A DNA stretch of 64,000 bases, taken from the NCBI GenBank assembly GCA_036825195.1, contig DAISYQ010000004.1, forward strand, positions 62,001 to 126,000, given 5' to 3'. The notes under the pieces are model-generated. The model was not told the origin of the DNA and ran no database searches. It saw nothing but the letters and a program-made list of their open reading frames with translations. The position numbers were made by a program, and so were the translations under genes. The DNA comes from UBA2210 sp036825195 (GTDB taxonomy: Bacteria; Desulfobacterota; Syntrophia; Syntrophales; UBA2210). This document shows, piece after piece, positions 33,507-41,480 of the stretch (its first letter is position 1; the number at the start of each line of letters is the position of its first letter).

Positions 33507-34289
33507 TTACTCCATATCTTTTTCGATTACCTTCCTGACCTGCTCAACAAGTTTTTCCCGTGTTTCATAGGTGTATCCTTCAACGGAAATGGGCTTGTGC
33601 ATTATTATTTTCATATCGCCCGGCAGAATCCGCAGGCTCTTCTTGGGCAATATGCTTCTCCCCCCGACCACGGTTACGGGGAGTATCGGCACCTGTGCCT
33701 CCAGGGCCATAACGAACCCTCCCTTTTTAAAGGCTTTGAGTTTTCCATCGGGACTTCTCGTACCTTCGGGGAAGAAGACCACGGAAGAACCGGCCCGTAT
33801 CTTTTCAACCGCCACCTTGAGACTTTGCCTTGCCTCTTCAGATTTTCCTCTGTCGATGTAGATATGTCCCACCTTTTCGCAGGCAATTCCGAATATGGGG
33901 ACCTTCTTGAGTTCTATTTTCATAACCCATCTCAGCGGCAGCGGCAGATACCCTATGAGGGCAAGCACGTCATAGTGACTCTGATGGTTCGCCATCACTA
34001 TGTACGGCTGATCCTTATCCACAAATTCATCTCCGCTCACCGTCATGGAAACCCCCGACAGCGTCAGGTTCAGTTTAGCCCAGAATTTACTTATAGAATC
34101 GACGCCATTCCCCTCGGAATTGAAGTACGCGATAATCATGGCGAGGGAGGCCACTACGGCAGTATCCACCGCCATCAAGACCAAAAGCAGGGGTCGATAA
34201 AGACAAAAAACCGATTTGATCACCTTTTCTCGTACCTGCTCACCCGTGAAATCATAAGAAGGAAAATTAATACGTGGCATGCGATACAT
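33507..34289 (-). CDS. plsC: 1-acyl-sn-glycerol-3-phosphate acyltransferase (PlsC family)
   Basis: Adds the second acyl chain to lysophosphatidic acid in phospholipid synthesis at the inner membrane. The 260-residue protein has an N-terminal membrane helix (about 28-55). The catalytic HX4D is NHQSHYD, the second block is GHIYIDRG, and the substrate-binding block is VVFFPEGTRSPDG, followed by VPILPVTVVG. All four acyltransferase motifs are intact. It stands as a single gene with weak flanking signals. Confidence 0.93.
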   Translation of the reverse strand: MYRMPRINFPSYDFTGEQVREKVIKSVFCLYRPLLLVLMAVDTAVVASLAMIIAYFNSEGNGVDSISKFWAKLNLTLSGVSMTVSGDEFVDKDQPYIVMANHQSHYDVLALIGYLPLPLRWVMKIELKKVPIFGIACEKVGHIYIDRGKSEEARQSLKVAVEKIRAGSSVVFFPEGTRSPDGKLKAFKKGGFVMALEAQVPILPVTVVGGRSILPKKSLRILPGDMKIIMHKPISVEGYTYETREKLVEQVRKVIEKDME

Positions 34290-34517
34290 GATAAACCTCC
34301 TTTACAAATTCAATTGGCTACTGCACCGATTCCTTCAATACGGTAAAATAAAAATGAGTTGTTAAGATGGTTTCAGTATAAAGCTAATCCTGGAAGCAAT
34401 CAAGCTATATTGTGAATAAACTTCCGCTGAGCGATAGGTCCGGCATATATCGCTCCCGGTTACGGAGCCAGAAAAAGTCCGGTGCCTTCTTTGCGAGAGG
34501 GGTGCCGATCCGGATAC

Positions 34518-35846
34518 TTACTTTACACGAAGCTTTCTCCTCAAGGTGTACCACTTATCTATCCTGTCTTTAATGACCTTCTCGTACCCTCTGCTGGTGG
34601 GAGAATAGTATACCTGACCCCGTAACTCTTCAGGCAGATATTCCTGGGGGACCTGGGCGTCGGGAAAGTCATGGGCATATTTGTACCCCCTGCCGTACCC
34701 GAGATCTTTCATCAGCCTCGTCGGAGCGTTACGGATATGGAGCGGGACAGGAAGGGTGCCCGTTTTCCGTATGTCTCCCTTTACCCTGCCAAAACCGGTA
34801 TACAGGGCGTTGCTCTTCGGAGCGGTCGCAAGATAGACAGCGGTCTGCGCAAGGGCAAGCTCTCCCTCCGGAAGCCCGATAAACTGAAATGCCTGAAGAG
34901 CGGATACCGCGACACCCAGAGCCGTCGGATCGGCGTTCCCTACATCTTCGGATGCAAACCGAATCATCCTGCGAAGGATGAAGAGTGGATCTTCACCGGC
35001 TTCGAGCATGCGCCCCAGCCAGTAAAGGGCGGCATCCGGATCACTTCCTCTGAGGCTCTTGTGGAGGGCCGAAATCAGGTTATAGTGCTCCTCTCCCTTC
35101 TTGTCGTACTGGAGGGCCTTCCTCTGAAGCGCCTCTTCCGCTATTGAGAGGGTGATCGTTTCTCCTTTTCCGACAAGCGCCGCAGCAGCCTCAAGGTTGT
35201 TGAGTGCCGTGCGGGCATCTCCATCCGCCGCCCATACCATGTGATCGAGGGCCTCATTATCCACGGACAGGGAAAGGGTGCCGAGGCCGCGCATCTCATC
35301 GTTCAGCGCCCGCCTCAGGATTGTGGTCAGGTCATCGGAAGAATAGGGTTCAAGGACCATGACGCGCGCCCTGGACAGGAGGGGCGATATGACCTCAAAG
35401 GAGGGATTCTCGGTGGTGGCACCGATCAGCGTAATCAATCCACTTTCCACATGGGGGAGAAAGGCATCCTGCTGTGCCTTGTTGAAGCGATGGATCTCGT
35501 CGACAAACAGTATGGTCCTGTTCCGGTGATGGCGGAGCTGGGTTTTTGCCTCTTCAATGATCGCCTTGATATCTTTGACACCGGCGAGAACGGCGGAGAT
35601 CGTCTCAAAATGGGACTTCGTCTCACGGGCAATGATGCGCGCCAGTGTCGTCTTACCGGAACCCGGCGGTCCCCAGAAGATCATGGAGAAGAGATTGTCT
35701 TCGGCGATGGCTCGGCGGAGCAGACTGCCGGGACCTATAAGGCGGGACTGTCCCTGAAAATCATCGAGCGTCTCAGGCCTCATCCGGTCAGCAAGAGGAC
35801 GGGCCACCGTCTCTATCTCTTTATGCCCTTCGTCAAACAGGTCCAC
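34518..35846 (-). CDS. rarA: Replication-associated recombination protein A (MgsA/RarA)
   Basis: A 442-residue AAA+ ATPase that acts at stalled replication forks. Walker A is WGPPGSGKTTLARIIA, Walker B is ILFVDEIHRFNKAQQD, sensor 1 lies in LIGATTENPSFEV, and the Arg finger in LLSRARVMVLEP. The C-terminal half (about 260-442) has the family's tetramerisation domain with RMIRFASEDVGNADP and the final YKYAHDFPDAQVPQEYLPEEL. Length is typical. A single gene between plsC and a small cysteine protein gene. Confidence 0.96.
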   Translation of the reverse strand: MDLFDEGHKEIETVARPLADRMRPETLDDFQGQSRLIGPGSLLRRAIAEDNLFSMIFWGPPGSGKTTLARIIARETKSHFETISAVLAGVKDIKAIIEEAKTQLRHHRNRTILFVDEIHRFNKAQQDAFLPHVESGLITLIGATTENPSFEVISPLLSRARVMVLEPYSSDDLTTILRRALNDEMRGLGTLSLSVDNEALDHMVWAADGDARTALNNLEAAAALVGKGETITLSIAEEALQRKALQYDKKGEEHYNLISALHKSLRGSDPDAALYWLGRMLEAGEDPLFILRRMIRFASEDVGNADPTALGVAVSALQAFQFIGLPEGELALAQTAVYLATAPKSNALYTGFGRVKGDIRKTGTLPVPLHIRNAPTRLMKDLGYGRGYKYAHDFPDAQVPQEYLPEELRGQVYYSPTSRGYEKVIKDRIDKWYTLRRKLRVK

Positions 35847-35926
35847 GTAACGCCACCCCTTGAAATTATATCATCGTACCGTTCGATCTTCCCTGAAGGG
35901 GCACCATACCATACTTTGAGAAAATT

Positions 35927-36187
35927 CTACATGCCCTTCCGCTTCTTCACGGTATCCGCAATTTCGAGTATGGTGGTCATCTTGTCTTTGGGCGGCGCAT
36001 TGAAACAGCGGTTCCACTCATCGTCCGTCAGGTATTCTCTCAGATACTCTTCTACCGGTATCAGGTTCTGCCAGCATCCGAGCGTCCTCTGGCAGGGGAG
36101 AGTACCTTGTTCGCGCCTGCAGTAGGCAAAGGTAACCTCCCCTCCCAGTCGGGGACAGCGCAATATCAAATCGTCAAATCTATTCAT
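35927..36187 (-). CDS. Small cysteine-containing protein of unknown function
   Basis: An 86-residue soluble protein that I do not recognise beyond its pattern. Five cysteines lie in the first 45 residues: LRCPRLGGEV, AYCRREQG, LPCQRTLGCW, plus one later in WNRCFNAPP. The spacing could bind a metal or an iron-sulfur cluster. Short proteins with this CPRLGG...CQRTLGCW pattern are common in deltaproteobacteria. It lies 80 bases downstream of trpB2 on the same strand, so it may be on the attenuated transcript. Confidence 0.75.
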   Translation of the reverse strand: MNRFDDLILRCPRLGGEVTFAYCRREQGTLPCQRTLGCWQNLIPVEEYLREYLTDDEWNRCFNAPPKDKMTTILEIADTVKKRKGM

Positions 36188-36267
36188 CGCAATCTCATTC
36201 TGTTGCCTGAAGACTGTTGTTGGCCGGTTACGTCATCATAATCCGGACCTTCGGCGTTCATGCTTCC

Positions 36268-37629
36268 TTACGGTTTCGGAAACTGCCCGATAATCTTCTT
36301 CGCCCGTTCGATCTCATCATCGGGGAGGCGGTAATCGGTCAGCTTTCCGGAAAGATAGGCATCATATGATGCGAGATCTACCAGTCCGTGACCACTCCAG
36401 TTGAAGAGGATGATCTTCTCCTTTCCCTCTTCCTTCGCCCGCTGCGCCTCCTGAATCACGGCCGCAATGGCGTGGTTCGTTTCGGGAGCGGGTATGAACG
36501 CCTCGGACCGTGCCCACTTCACCCCCGCATCGAAGGTTTCAAGCTGGTTGTACGCCCTGGCCTCGAAGATACCCTCTTTTACCAGGTGGCTGACGATCGG
36601 GGCCATACCGTGGTATCTGAGCCCCCCCGCGTGAATGGGAGCGGGAACGAAGTCGTGACCGAGAGAGTACATGGCAAGAAGCGGTGTGGTCATGGCCAGA
36701 TCGCCGAAATCATACCCGTACGGGGCCTGCGTGAGGGTCGGGCAGGAAGTCGGTTCCGCTGCGACGATCGAAACCTCTTTACCGTGTATCTTGTCGCGTG
36801 CAAAGGGCAGGGCTATTCCGGCAAAATTACTTCCCCCGCCGGCGCAGCCGATAACCACGTCGGGATATTCGCCTATCTTTTCGAGCTGCTTCTGGGCCTC
36901 CAGGCCGATAATCGTCTGGTGGAGCATGACATGATTCAGAACGCTCCCCAGCGAATAGCGTGAGTCTTCCTTGCCGACTCCGTCTTCAATCGCCTCGCTG
37001 ATGGCGATCCCCAGGCTCCCGGGGGAATCGGGGGTCTGGGCAAGGATCTTTCTCCCCGTCTCGGTTATATCGCTCGGACTGGGAAAACATTTGGCCCCCC
37101 ATGTCTGCATCATCAGGCGACGATACGGTTTCTGGTCATAACTGACCCGGACCATGAAGACCCGGCACTCGAGACCGAACATGTTACAGGCCATGCTGAG
37201 CGCGCTTCCCCACTGACCGGCTCCGGTTTCAGTGGAAATCTTTTTAATCCCGAACTCCTTGTTGTAGTACGCCTGAGCGACGGCAGTATTGGGCTTGTGC
37301 GATCCCGCGGGACTGACCCCTTCATGCTTGTAATAGATTTTAACCGGGGCATCGAGTAGTTTCTCCAGATTGTGTGCCCTATAGAGGGGGGTAGGTCGCC
37401 AGAGCACATACTTTTCAAGTACCTCTTCCGGGATGTCGATCCACCGTTCGGCACTCATCTCCTGTTCGATCAGGTTCATGGGAAAGATCTGAGCCATGTC
37501 TTCCGGCTTCAGAGGCTGACCCGTTCCCGGATGAAGGGGCGGACTCATCGGGGTCGGCATATCGGGCATAATATTATACCACTGCCGGGGAATTTCGTCC
37601 TCATTCAACAACACCTTTACCTGTTTCAT
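36268..37629 (-). CDS. trpB: Tryptophan synthase beta chain-like enzyme, TrpB2 type
   Basis: A 453-residue PLP enzyme that joins indole and serine to make tryptophan. It belongs to the longer TrpB2 class, not the TrpA-partnered TrpB1. The extended N terminus (EIPRQWYNIMPDMP) and WRPTPLYRAHNLEKLL are TrpB2 features; the PLP lysine is in GSHKPNTA, the catalytic glutamate region in TETGAGQWGSALS, and the phosphate-binding loop is GCAGGGSNFAG. No trpA is near, as usual for TrpB2, which can use free indole. AAAGGAG precedes the start. Upstream lies a full tryptophan attenuator and a palindromic promoter, so the gene itself is controlled by charged tRNA-Trp. Confidence 0.94.
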   Translation of the reverse strand: MKQVKVLLNEDEIPRQWYNIMPDMPTPMSPPLHPGTGQPLKPEDMAQIFPMNLIEQEMSAERWIDIPEEVLEKYVLWRPTPLYRAHNLEKLLDAPVKIYYKHEGVSPAGSHKPNTAVAQAYYNKEFGIKKISTETGAGQWGSALSMACNMFGLECRVFMVRVSYDQKPYRRLMMQTWGAKCFPSPSDITETGRKILAQTPDSPGSLGIAISEAIEDGVGKEDSRYSLGSVLNHVMLHQTIIGLEAQKQLEKIGEYPDVVIGCAGGGSNFAGIALPFARDKIHGKEVSIVAAEPTSCPTLTQAPYGYDFGDLAMTTPLLAMYSLGHDFVPAPIHAGGLRYHGMAPIVSHLVKEGIFEARAYNQLETFDAGVKWARSEAFIPAPETNHAIAAVIQEAQRAKEEGKEKIILFNWSGHGLVDLASYDAYLSGKLTDYRLPDDEIERAKKIIGQFPKP

Positions 37630-37707
37630 ACCATATTCTCCTTTGTACTATTTATTACCCAGAGATCACATGCCATGCCTCACCTTTCCCGCAGGCACGG
37701 CATATAC

Positions 37708-37735
37708 AAAAACGCCATGAGAAGATCCCATGGCG
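37708..37735 (-). terminator. Second hairpin terminator in the trpB2 leader
   Basis: CGCCATG/CATGGCG stem with a nine-base loop; on the minus strand it is followed by TTTTTG, and on the plus strand by TTTTATT. It lies between the first attenuator terminator and trpB2. It may be a second attenuation step or a bidirectional insulator. Confidence 0.7.
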
Positions 37736-37749
37736 TTTTATTATCGAAT

Positions 37750-37827
37750 AAAAAACCGTGGGATAATCCGCCCACGGCCATTAGACAGTTCGGCACTTAC
37801 GTGGACAGATCAGAGTTGACCTCCCAC
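37750..37827 (-). promoter_or_regulatory. Tryptophan attenuator of trpB2 (alternative hairpins and terminator)
   Basis: Minus-strand RNA elements, 5' to 3'. Segment 1 (37818-37827, GTGGGAGGTC, covering the end of the Trp codons) pairs with segment 2 (37801-37811, GATCTGTCCAC) with one bulge. Segment 2 (37800-37806, GTCCACG) can instead pair with segment 3 (37770-37776, CGTGGGC). Segment 3 (37771-37777, CCGTGGG) pairs with segment 4 (37756-37762, CCCACGG), followed by TTTTTT (37750-37755), an intrinsic terminator. A ribosome stalled at the Trp codons frees segment 2 to form the antiterminator. A ribosome reaching the UAA, which abuts segment 2, lets the terminator form. All pairings are read from the sequence; the mechanism follows from E. 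coli trp attenuation. Confidence 0.85.
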
Positions 37828-37868
37828 CACCAGCACAATCCGTTTCCTATGGGTCCCCGTACTAGCAC
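37797..37868 (-). CDS. trpL: Tryptophan leader peptide (CWWWE)
   Basis: A short frame ending in TAA at 37797-37799 contains three consecutive TGG codons (37824-37832), giving ...GLCWWWEVNSDLST. The GTG at 37868 gives 23 residues with GAGG ten bases upstream. A TTG at 37838 gives 13 residues with AGGA six bases upstream; either could be the true start. Tryptophan is the rarest residue in most proteins, so WWW immediately before a terminator and a tryptophan synthase gene is very unlikely by chance. The peptide has no function except to measure charged tRNA-Trp. Confidence 0.85.
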   Translation of the reverse strand: MLVRGPIGNGLCWWWEVNSDLST

Positions 37869-37886
37869 TACGTCACTGCCTCATAA

Positions 37887-37925
37887 GTTTCTATCAATAG
37901 AAACACAGCCGAAATCAAATGTCAA
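37887..37925 (-). promoter_or_regulatory. trpB2 promoter with 18-bp palindromic operator
   Basis: Minus-strand TTGACA (37920-37925) is followed at 17 bp by TTCTAT, a weak -10, which lies inside a perfect 18-bp palindrome GTTTCTAT-CA-ATAGAAAC (37887-37904). E. coli trp operators are also 18-bp palindromes overlapping the -10 (half-site CTAG; here CTAT). A repressor bound here would block polymerase. The TrpR-family protein at 33083-33343 is the candidate; that is inference. Confidence 0.65.
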
Positions 37926-37989
37926 GTGAAAATTCGAAAGATCGATTGAATCATAATCCATTATAGTGGAAGAATTACCCGAAAGACAT

Positions 37990-38018
37990 TTGACGAATCT
38001 ATCCTTTTTGAGTATAAA
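37990..38018 (+). promoter_or_regulatory. Promoter of purD-purH-purE-tsaC
   Basis: TTGACG (37990-37995), 17-bp spacer, TATAAA (38013-38018); one base off consensus in each box. The transcript would start about 30 bases before the purD ATG. No purine riboswitch fits in this short leader. Confidence 0.8.
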
Positions 38019-38056
38019 CTCAAAACTTACCGTACAATCCACTCAGGGAGAAAAAG

Positions 38057-39382
38057 ATGATCAGAATACTCTTAATCGGAAACGGCGCCAGGGAACATGT
38101 CATAGCCGAAACGGTAAAACGATCGACTCATCCTGTCGCGCTCTTTTCCTGCATGAAAGCCAACAATCCGGGCATTGCATCTCTTTCGGAAAAGGTGCTG
38201 ACGGCACGCTACGATGACCGGCAGAAGATCGTGCAGTTTGCACGGGAAAACAGTGTTGATTTTGCAATCATCGGCCCGGAGGACCCTTTGAACAACGGCA
38301 TTGTCGATTTCCTGAATGAGGAAGGGATCCCTTCCGTGGGCCCGACAAAGAGCCTGGCACGGCTGGAAACGTCAAAGGCTTTCACACGGAATCTGCTGGA
38401 AAAATACAATATTCCCGGTAATCCGCGGTTCAGGACCTTCTCTTCTCTTGAGGGAATTGAAGCGTTTATATCATCCCTTGCCGGTGTTGTCGTAAAACCG
38501 GACGGCCTCACCGGCGGCAAGGGCGTTATGGTCCAGGGAGACCACTTTCAGACAAAAGAGGAGGCCATCGAACTGTGCAGAGAGATTCTCGAAGAACATT
38601 CTTCTGTCATGGTCGAAGAAAGGTTCGAGGGTGAGGAGTTTTCACTCCAGTGCCTGTGCGACGGCGTAACGGTCGTGGCAACGCCCCCCGTACAGGATCA
38701 TAAAAGGAGGTTTGTAGGCGACCGAGGACCGAATACGGGAGGGATGGGGTCCTACTCTCTCGAGGGTCATTCCCTTCCCTTTCTGGAAATGGAAGACGTG
38801 GCAGAGGGTCTCGCCATTACCCGGAAGGTCGCCGAGGCCATCTACCGGGAGACCGGCGAATATTACAAGGGTATCATGTACGGCGGTTTCATTGTCACAA
38901 GAGATGGGGTCCGGTTGCTCGAGTATAACGCGCGATTCGGCGATCCGGAGGCCATGAATATCCTCCCCCTCCTGAAGACGGATTTTGTGGATATCTGCAG
39001 GGCCGTTATCGACGGAACACTGAAGGATTTGACCATAGAATTCGAAAACAAGGCCACGGTCTGTAAATATATCGTGCCCAAGGGATACGGTCTTCCCGCA
39101 GATCACCCCGATGCCGGTTCCACCTCATCGAAGATCGAGGTGTCGGATATACGTGATGCGAAGCTGTACTACTCATCCGTGGACAAACGGGAAGACGGCC
39201 TGTATATGACCACATCACGGGCGATCGGTATCGTTGGAATAGCCGACGATCTGGACGGCGCCGAGAAGGTGGCGGAGGGGGCGATAGCATCGATCAAGGG
39301 CTCCATAGATCATCGGCCCGATATAGGAACAAAGGAACTGATAAACAAGAGAATCCAGCATATGAAAGAGATACGAGGGTAA
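38057..39382 (+). CDS. purD: Phosphoribosylamine-glycine ligase
   Basis: Second step of purine synthesis: joins glycine to phosphoribosylamine using ATP. The 441-residue ATP-grasp protein starts RILLIGNGAREHVIAE (PurD-type GxGxREH), continues with FAIIGPEDPLNNGIVDFL, VVVKPDGLTGGKGVMV (ATP-grasp loop) and MYGGFIVTRDGVRLLEYNARFGDPEA (metal site). The NPGIASLSEKV and SLQCLCDG details resemble the archaeal-like branch more than E. coli. GGGAG precedes the start. First of four tightly packed genes. Confidence 0.95.
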   Translation: MIRILLIGNGAREHVIAETVKRSTHPVALFSCMKANNPGIASLSEKVLTARYDDRQKIVQFARENSVDFAIIGPEDPLNNGIVDFLNEEGIPSVGPTKSLARLETSKAFTRNLLEKYNIPGNPRFRTFSSLEGIEAFISSLAGVVVKPDGLTGGKGVMVQGDHFQTKEEAIELCREILEEHSSVMVEERFEGEEFSLQCLCDGVTVVATPPVQDHKRRFVGDRGPNTGGMGSYSLEGHSLPFLEMEDVAEGLAITRKVAEAIYRETGEYYKGIMYGGFIVTRDGVRLLEYNARFGDPEAMNILPLLKTDFVDICRAVIDGTLKDLTIEFENKATVCKYIVPKGYGLPADHPDAGSTSSKIEVSDIRDAKLYYSSVDKREDGLYMTTSRAIGIVGIADDLDGAEKVAEGAIASIKGSIDHRPDIGTKELINKRIQHMKEIRG

Positions 39383-39388
39383 CAGACT

Positions 39389-40954
39389 ATGAGTAATAAG
39401 ATACGGAAGGTGTTGATAAGCGTAACGGACAAGACAGGAATCGTTGATTTCGCACGGGAGCTGAAAGGATTTGATGTGGAGATCCTTTCCACGGGAGGAA
39501 CGGCCGCGCAACTCCGAGATGCCGGCATAACCGTTACCGACGTTTCGGATTATACGGGCTTTCCCGAAATGATGGACGGCAGGCTGAAAACCCTCCATCC
39601 GAAGATTCATGGCGGCCTGCTTGCCCTGAGGGACAATGAAGGTCACCTCCAGTCGGCCCGGGAACACGGAATCGATATGATTGATATGGTCGTCATCAAC
39701 CTCTACCGTTTTGAAGACACGGTGGTAAAGGAGGGGTGTACACTGGAGGATGCTGTCGAGAACATCGACATAGGAGGGCCCACCATGCTACGGGCGGCGG
39801 CCAAGAACCACCGCTTTGTGTCCGTCGTCACCGATCCGGATGATTACCCCAAGATCATAGCTGAAATGAAAGAGACGGGAGGGATGATATCCGAAGCGAC
39901 CAACTTCGCCCTCGCCACAAAGACCTTTCAGCTCACGGCGCGCTATGACGGGGCCATTTCCAACTATCTCGGCTCCATAGAAGGAAAAGACAAGACGAAA
40001 AAGTTTCCGGACACCTTCACCATCCAGTTCGATAAGGCCCAGGCCCTGCGGTACGGTGAAAATCCCCATCAGGACGCGGTCTTCTACCGGGAAAAGAACG
40101 CGCTCCCCTCATCCATCGCATCGGGAAAACAGCTGCACGGCAAGGAGTTGTCGTACAACAATATCATGGATAGCGACGCGGCATGGCAGATGGCATGCGA
40201 CTTCGACCTGCCGACGGCGGTTATCATGAAACATTCAAACCCCTGCGGCGCAGCAACATCTGACGGCAGTCTCAAAGATGCGTATGTCAAGGCCATGGCG
40301 ACCGACCCGGTGTCGGCCTACGGAGGTATCGTCAGCTTCAACAGGCCCGTTGACAAGGAGGTGGCGGAGGAACTGGCTAAAACGTTCGTGGAGGTTATCA
40401 TCGCCCCCGGATTCGATACCGAAGCTCTCGACATACTGACGGCGAAGAAGAATGTGCGCCTGCTGGAGATTCCGGCCCCGTCCGGGACACAACCGGATGA
40501 TCTCGACTTCAGAAGGGTTGGAGGCGGTCTCCTCGTACAGGAACGGGATCCGGGCAGAGACGACATCAGAAAGGCGCAGGTGGTAACGAAACGAACGCCC
40601 ACGGAAGAGGAATATCAGGCACTCGACTTTGCATGGCGGGTGGTGAAGAATGTAAAATCTAATGCCATCGTCTTCGCGACAAAGGACCAACTGGTTGGGG
40701 TCGGAGCGGGACAGATGAGCAGGGTCGATTCAGTACATATTGCAAAGATGAAGGCGAATCTGCCCACACAGGGAACCGTCCTCGCGTCCGACGCCTTCTT
40801 CCCCTTCAGGGACGGTGTCGACATGGCAGCGGAGGCGGGCGTAACGGCCATCGTACAGCCCGGTGGATCGATCCGGGACGAAGAGGCCATACAGGCCGCA
40901 GACGAGCACGGTATCGCCATGGTCTTTACGGGCAGACGACACTTCAGGCATTAG
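39389..40954 (+). CDS. purH: Bifunctional AICAR formyltransferase/IMP cyclohydrolase
   Basis: Performs the last two steps to IMP. The 521-residue protein has an N-terminal IMP cyclohydrolase domain (about 1-195; STGGTAAQLRDAGI, GRLKTLHPKIHGG) and a C-terminal AICAR transformylase domain (about 200-521; RYGENPHQDA, the catalytic lysine-histidine MKHSNPCGAA, DPVSAYGG, and QPGGSIRDEEAI). All active-site motifs are intact. It starts six bases after purD and is followed by purE. Confidence 0.97.
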   Translation: MSNKIRKVLISVTDKTGIVDFARELKGFDVEILSTGGTAAQLRDAGITVTDVSDYTGFPEMMDGRLKTLHPKIHGGLLALRDNEGHLQSAREHGIDMIDMVVINLYRFEDTVVKEGCTLEDAVENIDIGGPTMLRAAAKNHRFVSVVTDPDDYPKIIAEMKETGGMISEATNFALATKTFQLTARYDGAISNYLGSIEGKDKTKKFPDTFTIQFDKAQALRYGENPHQDAVFYREKNALPSSIASGKQLHGKELSYNNIMDSDAAWQMACDFDLPTAVIMKHSNPCGAATSDGSLKDAYVKAMATDPVSAYGGIVSFNRPVDKEVAEELAKTFVEVIIAPGFDTEALDILTAKKNVRLLEIPAPSGTQPDDLDFRRVGGGLLVQERDPGRDDIRKAQVVTKRTPTEEEYQALDFAWRVVKNVKSNAIVFATKDQLVGVGAGQMSRVDSVHIAKMKANLPTQGTVLASDAFFPFRDGVDMAAEAGVTAIVQPGGSIRDEEAIQAADEHGIAMVFTGRRHFRH

Positions 40955-40976
40955 AATCCCGCCAAAGGAGAGCAGC

Positions 40977-41480
40977 ATGAAAGAAGAAAGAGGGACTCTG
41001 GTAAGCATTGTGATGGGAAGTGATTCTGATCTTCCCGTAATGAAAGAGGCGGCATCGATCCTCGAGGAATTCCAGGTGCCCCATGAGCTGTTTCTGGCAT
41101 CCGCCCACCGTTCACCGAAACGGACAACGGAGTTCGCCGAAGGGGCGGCGCGGCGCGGCGTCAAGGTCATCATCGTCGGGGCCGGCATGGCTGCACATCT
41201 GGCGGGCGTCATAGCGTCCCAGACTCTTCTGCCCGTTATCGGCGTTCCTCTCGATTCATCCGCGTCTCCCTTCAACGGATTCGACGCCCTCCTTTCAACG
41301 GTTCAGATGCCGGGAGGGATCCCCGTGGCCACGATGGCCATAGGAAAAGCGGGGGCAAGGAATGCCGCCCTGATGGCAATCAGGATACTTGCCCTGGAAG
41401 ACACCAATCTCCGTGAAGGACTCGATGACTATAGAGAGAAGATGGCCCGCAAGATCGAGAAAGGACAGGAGAAATTATAA
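40977..41480 (+). CDS. purE: N5-carboxyaminoimidazole ribonucleotide mutase (class I PurE)
   Basis: Moves the carboxyl group from N5-CAIR to the carbon of CAIR in purine synthesis. The 167-residue protein carries SIVMGSDSDLPVM, the catalytic histidine in LASAHRSPKRT, and GAGMAAHLAGVIASQTLLPVIGVPL. The start at 40977 follows AAAGGAG; the longer in-frame extension upstream lies inside purH. No purK is adjacent, so N5-CAIR synthetase must be elsewhere, or this is a class II-like enzyme using CO2 (the MPGGIPVATM region fits class I). Confidence 0.95.
   Translation: MKEERGTLVSIVMGSDSDLPVMKEAASILEEFQVPHELFLASAHRSPKRTTEFAEGAARRGVKVIIVGAGMAAHLAGVIASQTLLPVIGVPLDSSASPFNGFDALLSTVQMPGGIPVATMAIGKAGARNAALMAIRILALEDTNLREGLDDYREKMARKIEKGQEKL

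Noticed and set aside
33415..34346. Long plus-strand open frame opposite plsC
   Set aside because: It is the antisense shadow of a gene with all catalytic motifs; its translation has no family features.
37744..37905. 6S RNA (ssrS) next to purine genes
   Set aside because: Length, a TTGACA promoter, a 3' terminator and purD nearby first suggested 6S RNA. The strand points toward trpB2, and the CWWWE frame plus alternative hairpins explain it better as a Trp attenuator.
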